64,000 nt of DNA from Kalaharituber pfeilii (lineage: Eukaryota > Ascomycota > Pezizomycetes > Pezizales > Pezizaceae), in NCBI GenBank assembly GCA_015179045.1, contig WHUZ01000004.1, positions 1,116,001 through 1,180,000 of the forward strand, in the 5' to 3' direction. The notes beneath the pieces were generated by a model. That model searched no databases, had not been told where the DNA came from, and saw only the letters and a list, made by a program, of their open reading frames with translations. The number at the start of each line of letters is the position of its first letter. Positions within the stretch are counted from its first letter, which is position 1. Positions 1 to 9,727 of the stretch are shown here, in pieces. A program made the translations under genes and the position numbers.

Positions 1-1
1 G

Positions 2-299
2 GACTTACAGAGACAAGTCCTAAAAGAGGTGGACAAACGCCTGGACAACGGAGAGTGGACAGCAATAGTAGGGGATGATATCAAGTCGGCTTTCAATCAC
101 CTGCGAAGGGAGAAGGTTGTACGGAGAATTAAGGCTGAAGACAAGAATTTAGCGGCATTTGTTGAGGGGTTCCTGCAACCGATGAACTTTCAGATCGCAT
201 GGGATGGGAAAACCAGAGGAGAGAGCACAATGACAGATGGAACGCCTCAGGGGTCACCATTATCCCCAGTCATCTTCCTGGTAGGTATAGCACCGGTAG
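2..299 (+). pseudogene. LINE A ORF2, reverse transcriptase palm (split part 1)
   Basis: The reading frame is open from the window edge and shows the RT motifs VGDDIKSAFN (first catalytic Asp region) and GTPQGSPLSPVIF. It stops making sense where the MITE begins at 300. Across the MITE the frame resumes exactly at 693 with the YVDD box, so the split is purely an insertion. The enzyme would copy LINE RNA at a nicked target. The gene is non-functional as it stands. Confidence 0.9.
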
Positions 300-684
300 T
301 AGTGAGCGGCACGAGCCGAGCCAGCTCGAGCTCGACTGATCTTGAGCTCGAGCCGGCTCGAGCTCAAACGAGCCAAGATCATGCTTGTGTTTTTCTTGAC
401 AGCTCGCTAAAATGCTTAGCCAGTGCAAGGTTTCATAAACTGTAAATACCTAATATAGTAAAAATTAGAGACTTGGAGCTCATTCTGACCTACCAACAAC
501 TTCGAAATGCACAATTTAGCTGATAGTAGTGAGAAAGATGAAAATTTAGCTTAGTTTAGTTTAGTTTGTCAATATTATGTATATAATCAATCCAGGCTCG
601 AGCTCATGCCACGCCAGCTCGAGCCAGCTCGAGCCGAGCTCACTTACTCACGAGCTGGCTCGAGCTAGCTCGTGCCGCTCACTA
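300..684. mobile_element. hAT-type MITE, copy 1 (385 bp)
   Basis: Terminal inverted repeats TAGTGAGCGGCACGAGC and its complement flank the element. The 8-bp TSD ACCGGTAG is at 292-299 and 685-692. Subterminal regions are packed with GAGCTCGAGC-type palindromic motifs, as expected of hAT transposase binding sites. There is no coding capacity. A second copy lies at 9116-9406 with the same AT-rich core and fewer subterminal repeats. The 8-bp TSD supports hAT, but no autonomous partner is in the window. Confidence 0.88.
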
Positions 685-694
685 ACCGGTAGCG

Positions 695-1839
695 GAGAAG
701 GCCGAACGCAGAGGCTTCAACAGGTCCTATGTGGACGACTTTCACAGTGTACTCTCAAGCAAGTCAATGCGAGACTTGAGGAGGAGTATAAGAGTACACC
801 GTGAAAAGCTAACCCAGGAGGCGCTAGAGGAAGGCTTTGAACTGGACCCACGGAAATCCGAAACTATCATCATAGGGTCCAAGGGAAAGAGTTACAGACT
901 GGGAGGACTGCATATCGACTGGGAGATGAAGTTTAATGACCATTTCAACCGGAGGCTACACCTAGGAAAAGCGGCGTGGAGGATAGCAGCCAGACTGAAA
1001 GGGCTACCGCCAGCCAGACGGAGACAGTTATATACAGGAATTGCAAGGAATATCGCGACTTGGGGGTGCTGGGCGTGGGTGGAGTACGCGAAAGGAGCAT
1101 CTCCAGAATGTAAAATCAGATCGTTGGAGAGGTGGCAATACGTCGTGGCGAGAGAAATAACGGGTGCCCCGTGGGGGACGAGACGGGACGTGGTAGAAGG
1201 ACTGACAAACCTGGAGTCCGTCGAGACGTTTGTTTATGGGGAGGCAGAGAGGGTAGAGGCCCGGACACTGAGGTTCGGTGATGAACCAGTCAGAAGACCA
1301 CAGCCGGGCACGATATACCTAAGAGGGGCCCTTGGACACAGAGACTCCCTGCCTCTACATGTGCACCCAATACACCCGTCCGATCTTTGTAAGGAGGAGT
1401 GGGAGAGACTGATAGCCGGGGAGGAAGAAGAAGGATGGATGAGTGTGTACACTGATGGGAGCAGAATGGAGGACAAGACAGGCGCCGGAGTGCATCAAGC
1501 CGGAAAAGACACATCCATATACCTAGGGGAAAGATGCACGGTCAATGACGCCGAACTGTTAGCGGTGGGAGAGGCCATGCGCAGAGAGGGGGAGCTGCTA
1601 ATCGTAACGGACTCCAGGACCACGGTGACAAGGATGAAGGGGATAGCTAGGGGGGACCTAACCCCAGGAGGAGCAGAGGAGTGGGTACGGAGAAGGTGGG
1701 ATGAAAGGATGTCGAGGGGGGATCGAGACCTGGCGATTCTGTGGGTAAAAGCACACAGAGATGTAGCCGGTAACACCGAGGCAGACACGGCGGCCAAAAT
1801 AGCCACGGCGCTACAATACCAGGACGAGACGGTGACAGA
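695..1839 (+). pseudogene. LINE A ORF2, RT C-part and RNase H (split part 2)
   Basis: The frame starts with SYVDDFHSVLSS, the RT catalytic YVDD box, then the thumb/connection (WGCWAWVEYAKGA, WQYVVAREITGAPWGTRRD). RNase H follows with its acidic residues in TDGSR, NDAELLA, VTDSR and NTEADTAA. The hairpin-only insertion at 1840 interrupts it just after ETVTD, and the following sequence repeats ETVTE because of the 14-bp TSD. It is well preserved apart from the insertions. Confidence 0.9.
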
Positions 1840-1899
1840 TTTTTTTTTTTTTTTTTTAATTTCATTACTCGCATGCCGCCCTGTGGGCTATGGCGAGGA
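1840..1899 (-). mobile_element. Hairpin-only family A retrocopy (60 bp)
   Basis: This is a poly-T run, then the complement of the family A 3' hairpin, and nothing more. A perfect 14-bp TSD GAGACGGTGACAGA flanks it (1826-1839 and 1900-1913). The 5' end of the copied RNA coincides with the base of the hairpin (CTCGCC). Confidence 0.92.
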
Positions 1900-2316
1900 G
1901 AGACGGTGACAGAAGCAGGCATCCGACAAGAGGCGAAGGCTAGTAGAGGGGTGGAGAGAAAGAGACTACAGCTGACGTACAGGCCACTCGAATACCTGGG
2001 GACCAGAAGGAGGGTAGCCACACTCGCAGGCATCATGGGGGACAAAGGATTGAGACAATGGAGACACCAGATAGGGAAGGAGGATTCACCGGAGTGCAGG
2101 TGGTGTGGAAAGGCCCTCGAGAATTACAGACATATATCGAGAGAGTGCGAGGCATGGAAGAAGAGACTACCGGGAGGAGAGACGGGGCTGAAGATGCCAA
2201 TAGGAGTGGAGAAAGGGAAGGGGAAGGGGAAGGAAGAGGGGGAGAAGAAGGGGATGAAAGAGGGGGAGAAGAAGGGGATGACACTGGCCGAGGTGCTGGA
2301 CTGGGCAGCGAGTTAG
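1900..2316 (+). pseudogene. LINE A ORF2 C-terminus with CCHC knuckle
   Basis: This continues ORF2 after the insertion (ETVTEAGIRQ...). It shows the family hallmark GDKGLRQWRHQIGK followed by CRWCG...H...C..W, a CCHC-like knuckle after RNase H. A GA-rich microsatellite at about 2213-2280 encodes Lys/Glu/Gly repeats before the ending LAEVLDWAAS. The stop at 2314-2316 is followed by an 80-bp 3' UTR and the hairpin tail. Confidence 0.88.
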
Positions 2317-2468
2317 CTGTTTTTTATTCGACCATTATTTTTCCTTTACGCTCTTTTCTTATCTATCATCTGCGATTCACACATTCTGTACTTAACACCT
2401 CGCCGTAGCCTGATAGGCGGTATGCGAGTAATGAAAAAAAAAAAAAAAAAAAAAATATATATATAATT

Positions 2469-3168
2469 TGTCACAGCCCACACTCTACAGTCACCGGACA
2501 CTAAGCCACAACCGCTGGCAAGCCATGACCGTCTCCCGCCAACAGCCGGCAAGCTCATAGAACCGGCTAGCTACATGTAGCTAGCAAGCTGCCAGTATAG
2601 CCCGCTTGCCAGTATAGCCTGCCTCGTTGTATGGTCCGCCTGCCAGTAAAGCCCGCCTGCTAGTATAGTCCGCCTGCTAGTATAGCCCGCCTGCCAGTAC
2701 AGCCCGCCTGCTAGTATAGCCCGCTTGCCAGTATGACCCGCCTGCTAGTATAGCCGCCTGCCAGCATAGCCTGCCTGCCATGAAAACTCTGCCTTCACCA
2801 CTCTGTTCTTACTACTGCCCTCGTCGTTGCTTCTACCTTTGTATTATGTTTGTTAGATAATGAACCTATCATGTATATATAGGCTCTATCTTGCCCTCAT
2901 GTAAATAGTTTCTTCTCTCCTTGTCTGTTGTCTTGTCTTCTTAATAGACCCATATGGTTCCTCGCAGTCCATATGTTCTTGTCATTCTTGTCAAATCTCT
3001 AGATCTAATTCAGTACCTGATCTTCTCTGCCTTTTCGCTGAACTGGAACCGTTGAACTGCTACCTGCAAGCCTCTCCTATCAAGCCTCTGCCATTCAGCG
3101 CTTGCGAAGCTACTGTTACCCTGAATCGGCCGTATCCCTTAGCAGCACCAGCTCACCGCCGCGTGACA
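2469..3168 (+). mobile_element. Solo LTR, TGTCACAGCCC family (700 bp)
   Basis: The LTR starts TGTCACAGCCCAC and ends GCGTGACA, with 5-bp TSD TAATT at 2464-2468 and 3169-3173. A TATA-like TATATATAGG around 2875 suggests forward orientation. Upstream (U3-like) DNA contains a short array of a 17-bp unit (CCAGTATAGCCCGCCTG type). There are no internal retroelement genes, so it is a solo LTR left by recombination. The superfamily (Gypsy or Copia) cannot be told from an LTR alone. Confidence 0.88.
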
Positions 3169-3596
3169 TAATTATAGTATCTCTTAGCTATGATATATTA
3201 TCTATATTATCTATATATATATATTTTATATATACTCCTATTTTTTACTTTTTATACACTTTATCAGCCATCTATACTACAGTTATAGTAAACTTCTAAT
3301 GATGTTAAACTATTATTTTTTTTGGAAACAAAAATTTAATTACTATTTGTCTTATTTCAATAAATATTAAATTTATTATAATATATAATTTTAAATATAT
3401 AGTAAATAAATTACTCTATTATAAAATTCGATATATTTAAAATATTTAATTATATACAATTAGTAAATAAAAGTTATAATAAAAGAAATTTAATTTATAA
3501 TTTAAATTAATAATAATATAAATAATAAAAAATATATTATAATATAATAATAAAATAGTTAAGATATTTTAGTTTTTAATAATTAGAGTATCTTAT
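3169..3596. other. AT-rich spacer between inverted solo LTRs
   Basis: Extremely AT-rich DNA with no gene or recognisable element. It is the original target DNA for both flanking LTRs and may be old RIP-altered repeat. Confidence 0.7.
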
Positions 3597-4015
3597 TGTC
3601 ACGCGGCGGCAAGCTGGTGCTGCTAAGGGATACGACCGGTTCAGGGTAACAGTAGTTTTGCAAGCGCTGAATGGCAGAGGCCTGACAAACTTGACAGGAG
3701 AGGCTTGACAGGAGCAGTTCAGAAGTTCCAGTTCAACGGCGATGGCAGGCTATGGTGAAAAGGCAGAGAAGACCAAGTACTGAATTGGATCTAGGGATTG
3801 ACGAGAATAACAAGAACATATAGACTGCGAGGAACCATATGGGTCTATTAAGAAGACAAGACAACAGACAAGGAGAGAAGGAACTATTTACATGAGGGCA
3901 AGATAGAGCCTATATATACATGATAGGTTCATTACCTGAGAAGCATAATACAAAGGTAGAAGCAGCGACGAGGGCAGAAGTAAGAACAGAGTGGTGAAGG
4001 CAGAGTTTTCATGGC

Positions 4016-4445
4016 AGGCGGGCGATACTGGCAGGCGGCGATACTAGCAGGCGGGCTGTACTGGCAGGCGGGCTATACTAGCAGGCGGGCTGTACTGGCA
4101 GGCGGGCTATACTAGCAGGCGGGCTGTACTGGCAGGCGGGCTATACTAGCAGACTGGTCGTACTGGCAGGCAGGCTATACTAGCAGGCGGACTATACTAG
4201 TAGGCGGGCTGTACTGGCAGGCGGGCTATACTGGCAGGCGGGCTGTATTGGCAGGCGGGCTATACTAGCAGGCGGGCTGTACTAGCAGGTGGACTATACT
4301 GGCAGGCGGGCTGTATTGGCAGGCGGGCTATACTAGCAGGCGGGCTGTACTAGCAGGCGGGCTATACTAGCAGGTGGACTATACTGGCAGGCGGGCTATA
4401 CTGGCAGGCGGGCTGTACTGGCAGGCGGGCTATACTGGCAGGTTG
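4016..4445. repeat. 17-bp minisatellite, CTRGCAGGCGGGCTRTA type
   Basis: About 25 tandem copies alternate between CTGGCAGGCGGGCTATA-like and CTAGCAGGCGGGCTGTA-like units, inside the reverse solo LTR. The forward LTR has a shorter, degenerate version. Confidence 0.9.
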
Positions 4446-4479
4446 CTAGCCGGTTCTATGAGCTTGCCGGCTGTTGGCA

Positions 4480-4716
4480 GGAGGCGGTCACGGCTTGCCG
4501 GCGGTCGTGGCTTGCCGGCGGTCGTGGCTTGCCGGCGGTCGTGGCTTGCCGGCGGTCGTGGCTTGCCGGCGGTCGTGGCTTGCCGGCGGTCGTGGCTTGC
4601 CGGCGGTCGTGGCTTGCCGGCGGTCGTGGCTTGCCGGCGGTCGTGGCTTGCCGGCGGTCGTGGCTTGCCGGCGGTCGTGGCTTGCCGGCGGTCGTGGCTT
4701 GCCGGCGGTCGTGGCT
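4480..4716. repeat. 17-bp minisatellite, CTTGCCGGCGGTCGTGG
   Basis: About 14 near-identical copies of a 17-bp unit, immediately beside the first array and within the same LTR. The related LTR at 2469 has only one or two degenerate units, so this is a recent expansion. Because 17 is not a multiple of 3, all frames stay open and encode a 17-residue repeat. This is not evidence for a gene. Confidence 0.92.
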
Positions 4717-4809
4717 TGATGTGCGGAGACTGTAGGGCGTGGGCTGTGACACTTATTAATATTTATAGATTTAATACTAAAAAAGTATATAATTTTAATA
4801 TATAATAAT

Positions 4810-4961
4810 TGTAACGTCGGTGGCTGGGCTTGGGCGGAGGTCTTGCCAAGGGGTACGGTCAGCTTGGGTAATGAACTCCAGGCTTCACTTTCTATTTATC
4901 CAGTCGGAAAAGTTCCAGTGTCACGCCAAGAAGAGGAAAAATTTTATACTTATTAGATAAT
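4810..4961 (-). mobile_element. Truncated LTR fragment
   Basis: Its first 60 bp (TGTAACGTCGGTGGCTGGGC onward) repeat the start of the LTR at 4962, then diverge. No matching TSD was found. It is probably a deleted relative. Confidence 0.6.
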
Positions 4962-5476
4962 TGTAACGTCGGTGGCTGGGCTTGGGCGGAGGTCTTGCCA
5001 AGGGGTACGGTCAGCTTGGGTATCGGCGGCGGTTCAACGGCTATGGGTCGAGGACTACGGCGGCGGCGGCTCGGCGGCTAGGGATCACGGACTATAGCAA
5101 GGGCAGCGGCGGAGGAGTAGGAGAAACCAGACGGGTCTATTGATTAACAAGACAACGGACAAGGAGAAGAAGAGCTATCTACAGAGGCGGGCTTGGGGCC
5201 CTTATATGCTGGGGAATTGACATAGAAAGGGAATACAGGACTATAACGATATGAGAAAGAGAATTCGAAATGCAAGAACGGCAATAGTGATGCTAATATC
5301 GGAAGGCATATCAATGAGCTGTCAGAGGGCTAATCAACCGGACCGGGACGGCTTGTCAAGCCTTTCCGAGTCGGCTATTAGTAAGGTCTCACCTTCCGGC
5401 TTGGCACGTCGGCTCGGTTTGACTTGTCGGCTGCGGAAAAGGATGATATCGATGCATGCGTAGGTGGGCTGTGACA
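4962..5476 (-). mobile_element. Solo LTR (515 bp)
   Basis: Bounded by TGTAACGTCGG and GGGCTGTGACA with 5-bp TSD ATAAT (4957-4961 and 5477-5481). The complement begins TGTCACAGCCCAC, has a TATA-like CATATAAGGG, and shares the TCCTTGTC-GTTGTCTTGT tract with the LTR at 2469, so it belongs to the same LTR superfamily in reverse orientation. Confidence 0.85.
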
Positions 5477-5481
5477 ATAAT

Positions 5482-6206
5482 AAGTACTTTTTTATAATAA
5501 AGTTAATTATAAAAAAGCTATTAAGATCTTCTAAATTTCTATAGAAAAGAATAAACTTAGAAAAATACTAAAACTACTATCTTCTTATATAAAATATCTT
5601 TTTTAATACTTAAAAATAGTATTTAAAATTATTAAATCTTTTAAATAATATATAATATTAAATAAAAATAATAAAAATATATATTAAAATCTATTAATTA
5701 ACTATTTTTATAAGAAAAACTATTAATATCTAAAAAATTTTTATAAGAAAAATACTTCTTATAAAGTATAATTTTTAAAATATATTTTATACTTTATTAG
5801 TACTACTATTACTATAACTAATATTTTTACTATTTAAAATAAAAGTAAATATACTTTTATAACTTTTAAATATAAGTATTAAAATTAATTTAATAGTTAT
5901 AGAAATATTAGTAGTAGATTTTTTTTTAATATAAATTTAAAGTACTAGAAAAATACCGGTATATTTTATTAAGGTTTTTATTTTTTAACTATAGTTTATT
6001 ATATTTTATTAAATTTTAATAATAATATACTATTTTATAGAATTTTAATTATTATATAAAGTTCTAAAACTACTAAAATAAATTTTTATTAGCTATAAAA
6101 ACTTACTTTACTTATATATAAGCTTATAATATTTTCTACTAGTTTACTTATTTCTATTACTATTGAATTGTTACTATTTCTTAATATTTTTAGATAGTAC
6201 TTCTAC
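5482..6206. other. AT-rich DNA without genes
   Basis: Very AT-rich with many stops in all frames. No gene or intact element is visible. It resembles old, mutated repeat DNA. Confidence 0.7.
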
Positions 6207-6843
6207 TGTTACAGGCATAATCGTTCTCATGCTATAACACCGTCTTGTTTAAGTGTCGTCAAAAGGTACTACCAACTATAAAGCCTACTAGTCGGAAGTT
6301 TAGCTAACCCGACACTGGTCAGGTCCGTGGTAGTGGAACTTCTTCGGTTGAGAAGTAAGTAACTACTAAGATTAGCAATCTTAGTTACTAACTCTTCCGG
6401 CAGCTCCTGTTGTACTATTCGTTGTACGATAACCTTTTCTTATTTTCTTATATCATCGATCTTTGCATAGGGATCGGAGTTATGATAGTATTTTTAGATA
6501 GAGGCTTGCATTAGAGGTTTCAAGTTCTCGTATTTGTTGTTCTAGAATTTATTGTAAGGGTTGGTCAAAAAGAAAGGCTGTCACTTGGCTTTTTTCAGGG
6601 TCTGGCTTGATCCCCAGAATCCGTTCAAGCTGAATTTATTAACAGCTTTGAAGAACTACATTTTGTATAAATAGAAGCCTGACCCACCGGAGTTAGAAGG
6701 GCAAGGACCCGGAACTCAATCCTAACAAATATAAAGCTTTCTTACTACTTTAACTACTTTATTTTCCGTGACTTATATTTAATTATATTTCGCGACGCAA
6801 TTAGTTATTTAGTAAACGGCTTACTCCAACGTACCCCGTAACA
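6207..6843 (+). mobile_element. Solo LTR, second family (637 bp)
   Basis: Starts TGTTACAGGC and ends CCCCGTAACA with 5-bp TSD TCTAC (6202-6206 and 6844-6848). A TATA-like TATAAATAG near 6667 suggests forward orientation. It is unrelated in sequence to the TGTCACAGCCC LTRs. Confidence 0.85.
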
Positions 6844-6848
6844 TCTAC

Positions 6849-7416
6849 TATAATAATTATATTAGTACCCATCTAGTATATAATTATAATATATTAAATT
6901 ATATTAGAACTCTAGATAGTACGTGTCTAATTTTAAAAGCAGAGGTTTCCTATTCTCTAATTAGATATATATTAGTATAATATACTATGCTGTCCTCTGA
7001 TAGATGCAATCTGGGGCACAGCATATATTTCAGAGTATGTTAAAAACATTATCCTAAAGTTTCATAATGCTTACACATAAACTGCAGTCACCACTACAAA
7101 AGTTCTCATGTTCCAAAAGTGCGCATGTCCCGGTTGTGCCCAATATCCCGGTAGAACACAGTAGGCTGTGCTGTGACTCTCGGCTTCTGGTCGATCCACA
7201 ATCAAACGCCATATTGCCTCTGGTGTGACACTATCTCCCATGTTGTACCGTGGAGTTGAAAGACTTCTGCTTTGTGATAGTGTACTTAGTGGCCTCGCCG
7301 GTCTAGGCTTCAGTCATTGTCGGCAGCGCATGGATACGTACGGTTATCCCAGCCGAGGTCGCGGTCTTGACTTGGCGGGCCGCTTACAGACCACAGCTGC
7401 AACCAGGAAGGGGCGC
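6849..7416. other. No gene recognised
   Basis: AT-rich to 7080, then balanced DNA with no convincing ORF. A stretch at 7119-7170 (AAGTGCGCA ... AATATCCCGGTAGAA) recurs inverted at 12743-12786. Confidence 0.5.
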
Positions 7417-7426
7417 AGGCGGCGAC

Positions 7427-7482
7427 GTTTGTTTTCCTTTAATATCATTACTTGCTTGCCGCCCCGTGGGCTATGGCGAGGT
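7427..7482 (-). mobile_element. Hairpin-only family A retrocopy
   Basis: T-rich tract plus the complement of the A hairpin, flanked by 10-bp TSD AGGCGGCGAC (7417-7426 and 7483-7492). Confidence 0.88.
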
Positions 7483-7652
7483 AGGCGGCGACTTGTGCCG
7501 CCAGTAGGTGGCTTTTTTTTTTTTTTAACAGTACTCGTATACCGCCTCTCAGGCAATGACGAGATTGAATACAAACGAAATAATAGCATGGAAGAGAATC
7601 AACAGAGGCAATTTTGACCAAAGTGAAACAGAAACCACGGTCTGCTGCAAAG

Positions 7653-8394
7653 TCACTTCCTACCCATCTCAGCAGCTCTGCTAGGGGGCTGGCTCATCGC
7701 TATTTGCTGTGGGACTCCTCGAACTCCAGGCCCCGTGGCCACTTCCCTCCCCAAACCCTCGCACCTGTACCAGATGTGTGCAGATGTCTCCTCCATGCCA
7801 CCCCATATATATTCTGGCTCATCTGCGTTCCTTCTCATATGCCTCCATGCGCTCAATCCGTTTCCCCCCAGTAGTCCTCCTAACGTGCTTGTTAGTTAGC
7901 TAAACCGCTCGAGGGCCTGTAGATCAGCTGTAGCCTATTCCTCGCTTCTGCTGGTCGCCTCTTGGCCTGCATTCTCATGCTGGCTTCAGTTACCACCTCC
8001 CCCTGGTAGGATCCAGACGTTGTGCCTTGTCCCCCTCTTCATTGCCTTTTATACGCCTATGACCCTTAACCCACATTACTCCTACGTTGATTAGTCTTTC
8101 TTCTGATGCTCCCTTCTGTAGCGCTATACTGCACCTGGCACCATCTGGTGTTGGTCTCCCTTGCGCCACTTCGGTTAGCTTATCAAACTCCTCTTGGGTA
8201 TCTGTGAGAACAAGCAGTTCCTCCTCCCCCTTATTGTCCTCTCGTTCCATATTTATGGCCATTATTTCTACATCATTGACTGTGGCCCTTGTCCCTAGGA
8301 AAGTTACACTGATTTCCCCCTGCCTGGCGCTAGTAGCGTGCCCAGCCCTCCTCTCCTTCCCACTCCCATCAGTGTAGGCGACTTTCCAGCCCAC
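7653..8394 (-). pseudogene. LINE A RNase H and C-terminal region, degenerate
   Basis: On the minus strand, YTDGSG, NDVEIMA and LTDTQ mark the RNase H acidic residues, followed by VMWVKGHRRIKGNEEGDKA. The knuckle region is degraded (MEETSAHIWYRCEGLGRE), and frameshifts separate the pieces. The gene is inactive. Confidence 0.8.
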
Positions 8395-8439
8395 ATCATC
8401 CTCATCTACTCCCCTCCATTCCTGTTTCTCTTCTCACGC

Positions 8440-9060
8440 TGCAGGTCAGAGTTGGGAGTACTACCAAGTGGAGGCCTTCCCTCTACTCCAACTATCCATT
8501 CACTTATTTCGTTTCCTCCTCCTCAGGTACCTCCTGCTCTTCAATTTCAAGGCCCTCTCCTCTACTTGGGCACTTTTAACTTCTATGAAGCTTTGAATTG
8601 CTCCAAATTGGCCAAGCCCTCTACTGCATCTCACCCTATGCCCATGGGTGTACCTGTCAGGGAACTGGCAACTGTATAATGCCACCCCTCAGCTCTAAGG
8701 CCTCATTTGGTTTCCGATAGTGATGTATATTCCATCCATGGCGCATCCACCCCAGCAGGCGATTGGTCTAGCAATGCTGGTAACAATCTACCTTCTAACA
8801 ATCTACCTTCTAACAATCTACCTTCTGCTGGAGGGCCTTAGGCTACCGACTCTGTTAGCCACTGCCAAGCTGCCTTCCCATTTTGCCTATTGCGGAAATG
8901 TGGATCGAACTTCAGTTCCCAGTCCACCTAAAGGCCTGCCAGTCAGTATGCCGGGCCCCTGGCCCCGAATATAAGGACCTCCCTCTTTCCATAGCTAGGG
9001 TGAAGCCGTCCTTCCTTGCATCCTCCTCTAGTCGGTTCTGGTGGACTTTGATTGCCATCC
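8440..9060 (-). pseudogene. LINE A RT thumb/connection remnant
   Basis: The clearest match is SRLRMAIKVHQNRLEEDARK, equivalent to the segment after YVDD in the copy at 695. Later parts are frameshifted. A three-copy 15-bp tandem (TAACAATCTACCTTC, 8777-8826) has expanded inside it. Confidence 0.7.
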
Positions 9061-9073
9061 TCAGCCTTGAGAG

Positions 9074-9460
9074 TTTTTTCCTTTTTTTTTTTGAATCACG
9101 TAACCCCGCATACAGTAGTGAGCGGCACGAGCCGAGCCAGCTCGAGCTCAAACGAGCCAAGATCATGCTTGTGTTTTTCTTGACAGCTCGCTAAAATGCT
9201 TAGCCAGTGCAAGGTTTCATAAACTGTAAATACCTAATATAGTAATAATTAGAGACTTGGAGCTCATTCTGACCTACCAACAACTTCGAAATGCACAATT
9301 TAGCTGATAGTAGTGAGAAAGATGAAAAATTAGCTTAGTTTAGTTTAGATTGTCAATATTATGTATATAATCAATCCAGGCTCGAGCTAGCTCGTGCCGC
9401 TCACTAGCGCCATACAGGCTACCAGCCTATGGCAGGGACCCATATACCCGTTTCAGGTTA
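9074..9460 (-). mobile_element. 5'-truncated LINE B tail carrying a MITE
   Basis: A T-run and complement of the B tail (CACGTAACCCCGCATACAG...) with the rest of the tail after the MITE. The 13-bp TSD TCAGCCTTG(A/G)GAG (9061-9073 and 9461-9473) places it inside the A LINE. Without the MITE it is under 100 bp. Confidence 0.82.
9116..9406. mobile_element. hAT-type MITE, copy 2 (291 bp)
   Basis: Same termini (TAGTGAGCGG...CCGCTCACTA) and same core as 300-684, with fewer GAGCTCGAGC subterminal motifs. The flank GCATACAG is repeated imperfectly (GCGCCATACAG) on the right. It is the youngest of three nested layers: A LINE, then B LINE, then MITE. Confidence 0.85.
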
Positions 9461-9493
9461 TCAGCCTTGGGAGTGAGCTATGCGAGATTACCT

Positions 9494-9557
9494 GCCCTTC
9501 CATGGCGAATAGCTGCAAGCGGGGATATGTGATATGAAAAAAAAAAAAAAAAAGGCC
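9494..9557 (+). mobile_element. Hairpin-only family B retrocopy
   Basis: Begins GCCCTTCCATGG, continues through the B hairpin to TATGTGATATG and poly-A. TSD AGATTACCT is at 9485-9493 and 9558-9566. It sits in the RT of the A LINE just after the IIDD box. Confidence 0.85.
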
Positions 9558-9727
9558 AGATTACCTCATGAATGTCATCTATAATGGCGCGGGAGAAGAC
9601 TCTTTTGTGTGCTGCTGCTATGACTGGTTTAATACCTATCATGAAGACAACTAGTAACAGTGGGGAGCATTGTGGTGTTCCATCTGCCATCCTAGCTGTG
9701 GCTCCCCTTTTCCCATCTCAACCCAGG
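9558..9727 (-). pseudogene. LINE A RT palm fragment
   Basis: The minus strand reads ADGTPQCSPLLLVVFMIG and then AIIDDIHEV, i.e. the RT GTPQGSPLSP and YVDD boxes, both altered (C for G, II for YV). This is the 5'-most piece of the copy. Confidence 0.8.

Larger units (their letters stand above)
1..2455 (+). mobile_element. LINE family A copy (Tad1-like), 5' end outside window
   Basis: This is the 3' part of a non-LTR retrotransposon that runs in from the left edge. It encodes RT, RNase H and a C-terminal CCHC knuckle, and ends with the family A 3' hairpin (around 2399-2433) and a poly-A at 2434-2455. It is broken twice, by a hAT-type MITE (300-684) and by a hairpin-only family A copy (1840-1899). 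Removing both, with one TSD copy each, leaves a continuous LINE ORF2. Family placement rests on the RT-RNase H-CCHC order and on matching tails elsewhere in the window. Confidence 0.9.
3597..4751 (-). mobile_element. Solo LTR, TGTCACAGCCC family, reverse (1155 bp)
   Basis: This is the same LTR family as 2469-3168 in the opposite orientation: it begins TGTCACGCGG and ends GGGCTGTGACA on the + strand. The 5-bp TSD CTTAT (3592-3596 and 4752-4756) shows an independent insertion, not an inverted duplication. Extra length is due to two expanded 17-bp minisatellites in its U3-like part. ORFs that read through it are products of the repeats. Confidence 0.88.
7513..9727 (-). mobile_element. LINE family A copy, degenerate and nested
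   Basis: Reverse-strand LINE whose 3' poly-A (T-run 7513-7526) and diverged A tail come first on the + strand. In its tail the outer stem has changed to CTCGT/ACGAG, which keeps pairing. RNase H, RT thumb and RT palm follow at higher coordinates. It is interrupted by a B LINE fragment (9074-9460), itself carrying a MITE, and by a hairpin-only B copy (9494-9557). Its 5' limit is near 9727. Confidence 0.85.

Noticed and set aside
4016..4716. Tandem arrays resembling a CRISPR
   Set aside because: Units are contiguous 17-bp repeats without unique spacers, no cas genes are present, and the genome is eukaryotic.
2469..4751. A single 2.3-kb DNA transposon with long inverted repeats
   Set aside because: Each arm has its own 5-bp TSD and TG...CA ends, so two separate solo LTR insertions explain it better.
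4374..4805. Repeat proteins (ACRRSWLAGGRGLPAVV units) on both strands
   Set aside because: They come from a 17-bp tandem array in an LTR, open in all frames because 17 is not a multiple of 3.
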